This document shows positions 61,610 through 64,000 of a stretch of 64,000 bases of DNA, in pieces. Each line of letters opens with the position of its first letter. Position 1 is the first letter of the stretch. Where the stretch lies: positions 1,240,001 to 1,304,000 of the forward strand of contig NZ_JAFBBR010000001.1 of NCBI RefSeq assembly GCF_016907295.1, given 5' to 3'. This DNA is from Microbacterium dextranolyticum (GTDB taxonomy: Bacteria; Actinomycetota; Actinomycetes; Actinomycetales; Microbacteriaceae). Made by a program: the position numbers and the translations under genes. The notes beneath the pieces are model-generated. The model saw nothing but the letters and a program-made list of their open reading frames with translations, was not told the DNA's origin and searched no databases.

Positions 61610-62542
61610 TCATCGGAAGTCGATGACGCGCGAGTCCTTCAGACGCAGGACGACCACGGTCATCAGCGACGCGGTGATCGCGGCGAGGATCATGTGCGCG
61701 CCGACGGCGAGCGGTGGCACGCCGTTGCGGGCCTGATAGAGGCCGAGCGCGATCTGCACCAGCTCGACCACGAGCAGGGCGGTGATCCAGCGCCGGGTCG
61801 GCAGAGCGCTCCGCCACGCCACCGCCGTGAGCACGATCGTGAGGGCGAACAGCGCGTAGCCCGGCCAGGCGTGCACGTGCTCGAGGATCGTCGCGTCGAA
61901 TCCGTTCCGCCCGGCGGTGGCGTCGCCCGAGTGGGGGCCCGCACCGGTCGTGAGCACACCGAAGGCGATCGTGGCAGCGAGGACGAGCGTCGTCACATGC
62001 GTCGTGATCGCGTACCACCGCGGCACCGCCCGCGCCCGGAGGCCGGGTGCCGTGTACAGGCGCACGACCAGGGCGGTGCACACGCACACGAGGATCAGCG
62101 AGGCGACGTAGTGGAAACCGACGATGAAGGGGTTGAGCCCCGTCCACACCGTGATCCCGCCGACGAACGCCTGGGCGAGGATGCCCGCCATGACGATCCA
62201 CGCAAGGACGAACAGGTCCTTGCGGGCGCGCCGCTCACGCCACACCAGGACCAGCAGCGCGAGAGCGAGCAGCCCGAGCACCGGGCTCATCATCCGGTTG
62301 CCGAACTCGATCAGGGAGTGGAAGCTCTCGCTCACCAGCGCCGGGGTGGGGGTCAGCGAGCCCGCCGTGCACAGCGGCCACGTGTCGCAGCCGAGTCCCG
62401 ACCCCGTGAGCCGCACGGCGCCACCGGTGCCGATGATGATCACGTTGCCGAGCAGGTTGAGCCACGCCACGACGCGCAGCACGCGGCCGGGGGCCGTGGG
62501 GGTCGTCGTCGGGGCGGGGGAGGACGTGGTCGTGCCGGACAT
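61610..62542 (-). CDS. ctaA: Haem A synthase
   Basis: 310 residues, COX15/CtaA family. Oxidises haem O to haem A in the membrane. Eight hydrophobic helices. Conserved features include GGAVRLTGSGLGCDTWPLC near residue 41-59 (cysteine pair of actinobacterial enzymes), ESFHSLIEFGNRM near 72 with a haem-ligand His, GFHYVASL near 139 and EHVHAWPGYA near 220. ATG at 62542 has AGGAGG about 10 nt upstream; the longer in-frame extension is antisense to the suf promoter region. Confidence 0.94.
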   Translation of the reverse strand: MSGTTTSSPAPTTTPTAPGRVLRVVAWLNLLGNVIIIGTGGAVRLTGSGLGCDTWPLCTAGSLTPTPALVSESFHSLIEFGNRMMSPVLGLLALALLVLVWRERRARKDLFVLAWIVMAGILAQAFVGGITVWTGLNPFIVGFHYVASLILVCVCTALVVRLYTAPGLRARAVPRWYAITTHVTTLVLAATIAFGVLTTGAGPHSGDATAGRNGFDATILEHVHAWPGYALFALTIVLTAVAWRSALPTRRWITALLVVELVQIALGLYQARNGVPPLAVGAHMILAAITASLMTVVVLRLKDSRVIDFR

Positions 62543-62608
62543 GGGGAGAGGACCTCCTGGGACGCGCCTTCGACGGGCGCCGGCCGCGCCCGAGGGGAGC
62601 GTTGCCTG

Positions 62609-62614
62609 TAGACT
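62609..62614 (+). promoter_or_regulatory. -10 hexamer candidate, suf operon
   Basis: TAGACT in the ctaA-sufB divergent region would give a leader of about 190 nt before the ATG at 62809. No sufR repressor gene precedes sufB in this window, although many actinobacteria have one there. Confidence 0.35.
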
Positions 62615-62808
62615 CGGATGGTGGGACCGGCTCCGCGCTGCGGGCCGGATCCACTCACAGTCTAGGCGCGCGAACCGCGCGCGAATCCCTGACGCACACG
62701 GCCCTGAAAGCGGCATCCCACCCCCGTGCACGACCCTCCATCGTGAGTCACACGAGGTCCTGGGAATGCCGGAGCGGATGACACCGCCGGGCACGAAGGA
62801 GGCAAGCG

Positions 62809-64000
62809 ATGTCGGATGTGCTCATCGACCGACCGGAGCTGGACGGACTCGGCGTCTACGAGTTCGGCTGGCACGACCCCGACGCCGCGGGTGCCAGCGC
62901 CAAGCGCGGGCTGTCCGAGGCGGTCGTCCGCGACATCTCGGCGCTGAAAGCCGAGCCCGAATGGATGCTGAAGACGCGCCTCAAAGGCCACCAGCTCTTC
63001 GGTCGCAAGCCCATGCCCACGTGGGGCGCCGACCTGTCGGAGATCGACTTCGACAACATCAAGTACTTCGTGCGCTCGACCGAGAAGCAGGCGCAGTCCT
63101 GGGAGGACCTCCCCGAGGACATCCGCAACACGTACGAGAAGCTCGGCATCCCCGAGGCCGAGCGTGCGCGCCTGGTCGCCGGTGTCGCCGCCCAGTACGA
63201 GTCCGAGGTGGTCTACCACCAGATCAACGAGGAGCTCGAGAAGCAGGGTGTCATCTTCATGGACACCGACACGGCGCTCCGTGAGCACCCCGAGTTCTTC
63301 CAGGAGTACTTCGGCACGGTCATCCCGGCCGGCGACAACAAGTTCGCCGCACTGAACACCGCCGTGTGGTCCGGCGGCTCGTTCGTCTACGTGCCGCCGG
63401 GCGTGCACGTCGAGATCCCGCTGCAGGCCTACTTCCGCATCAACACGGAGAACATGGGCCAGTTCGAGCGGACGCTCATCATCGCGGACGAGGGCTCGTA
63501 CGTGCACTACATCGAGGGCTGCACGGCCCCGATCTACAAATCGGACTCGCTGCACTCGGCCGTCGTCGAGATCATCGTGAAGAAGAACGCCCGCGTGCGC
63601 TACACGACGATCCAGAACTGGTCGAACAACGTCTACAACCTCGTCACCAAGCGCGCCGTGGCCCACGAGGGAGCGACGATGGAGTGGATCGACGGCAACA
63701 TCGGATCCAAGGTCACGATGAAGTACCCGTCGATCTTCCTCATGGGCGAGCACGCCAAGGGCGAGACCCTGTCGGTCGCCTTCGCCGGTCCCGGTCAGCA
63801 CCAGGACGCCGGCGCGAAGATGATCCACATGGCGCCGTACACGCAGTCGTCGATCGTCTCGAAGTCGATCGCCCGCGGTGGCGGGCGCGCGGGGTACCGC
63901 GGCGAGGTCCGCGTCGCTCCGGAGGCGCACCACTCGGCCAACACCGTGCGCTGCGACGCGCTGCTCGTCGACACGATCTCGCGGTCGGACACCTACCCCG
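62809..64000 (+). CDS. sufB: Fe-S cluster assembly protein SufB (3' end beyond window)
   Basis: 397 codons are visible, ending inside the C-terminal part after SRSDTYP; the full protein is usually about 470 residues. SufB is the scaffold subunit of SufBC2D on which clusters form. [15 protein letters not shown] near 163, the cysteine region [10 protein letters not shown] near 238, and [15 protein letters not shown] near 266 are family hallmarks. ATG at 62809 has AAGGAGG 6 nt upstream, a strong ribosome binding site. sufD and sufC probably follow outside the window. Confidence 0.95.
   Translation, partial: MSDVLIDRPELDGLGVYEFGWHDPDAAGASAKRGLSEAVVRDISALKAEPEWMLKTRLKGHQLFGRKPMPTWGADLSEIDFDNIKYFVRSTEKQAQSWEDLPEDIRNTYEKLGIPEAERARLVAGVAAQYESEVVYHQINEELEKQGVIFMDTDTALREHPEFFQEYFGTVIPAGDNKFAALNTAVWSGGSFVYVPPGVHVEIPLQAYFRINTENMGQFERTLIIADEGSYVHYIEGCTAPIYKSDSLHSAVVEIIVKKNARVRYTTIQNWSNNVYNLVTKRAVAHEGATMEWIDGNIGSKVTMKYPSIFLMGEHAKGETLSVAFAGPGQHQDAGAKMIHMAPYTQSSIVSKSIARGGGRAGYRGEVRVAPEAHHSANTVRCDALLVDTISRSDTYP

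Noticed and set aside
62543..62808. SufR regulator upstream of sufB
   Set aside because: The 266-bp divergent region between ctaA and sufB has no room for the gene, and the in-frame open stretches there are antisense extensions of ctaA or have no gene-like composition.

Overview
The window reads as chromosome of a high-GC actinobacterium, most probably a Microbacteriaceae member close to Microbacterium. GC is near 70 percent, GTG starts are common, and the window carries WhiA, RbpA, a haem-copper oxidase with an actinobacterial subunit IV (CtaF), a qcrCAB-ctaE supercomplex cluster, OpcA and a DUF3043 gene. It is mostly core genome. I found no rRNA, tRNA, CRISPR array, prophage or transposase.

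Layout. 74-13569: acyl-CoA synthetase, CE4 lipoprotein, dnaE, a membrane protein, hisD, nrdR, pyrD, then on the minus strand a DUF3043 gene broken by an in-frame TGA and a multispan membrane protein, then an M20 peptidase. 13684-22415: erpA and the respiratory block, with ctaC-ctaD-ctaF on plus, a rhodanese, and ctaE-qcrC-qcrA-qcrB on minus. 22557-29752: trpD, a small membrane protein, a 5'-3' exonuclease, a lower-GC secreted protein/lipoprotein pair, a YchJ-like protein, a CDF transporter and rpsA. 29879-33380: a histidine kinase coupled to a membrane protein with a degenerate GGDEF-like domain, then coaE. 33448-44871: uvrB, a stand-alone MurE-like ligase, a divergent zinc-ribbon/MarR pair, uvrA-uvrC, rapZ and whiA. 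44872-46714: an orphan AbiEi-like gene between copies of a hairpin-forming repeat. 46718-51275: sodA, gapA-pgk-tpiA, secG-rbpA. 51460-59597 (minus): tkt-tal-pgi-zwf-opcA-pgl, covering most of the pentose phosphate pathway. 59873-64000: ctaB, a small membrane protein, ctaA, and the start of sufB at the window edge.

How the parts connect. CtaB and CtaA make haem A for the CtaC/D/E/F oxidase, which works with QcrABC. ErpA and SufB supply Fe-S clusters, for example to the Rieske protein QcrA. UvrA, UvrB and UvrC form the complete nucleotide excision nuclease. The gap-pgk-tpi and tkt-to-pgl operons cover lower glycolysis and the pentose phosphate route, and RapZ and WhiA sit next to uvrC as in most Gram-positives.

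The strongest recurring signal is regulatory. At least sixteen genes have a TANNNT -10 hexamer ending 6-8 nt before the start codon, which predicts leaderless mRNAs and settles several start choices. I see no convincing new defence island. The oddities most worth a second look are the nonsense codon in the DUF3043 gene, the repeat-flanked AbiEi-like orphan, the kinase/degenerate-GGDEF pair with no response regulator, the near-identical uvrA and uvrB promoters, and the altered MurE-like ligase beside a palindrome-controlled MarR pair.
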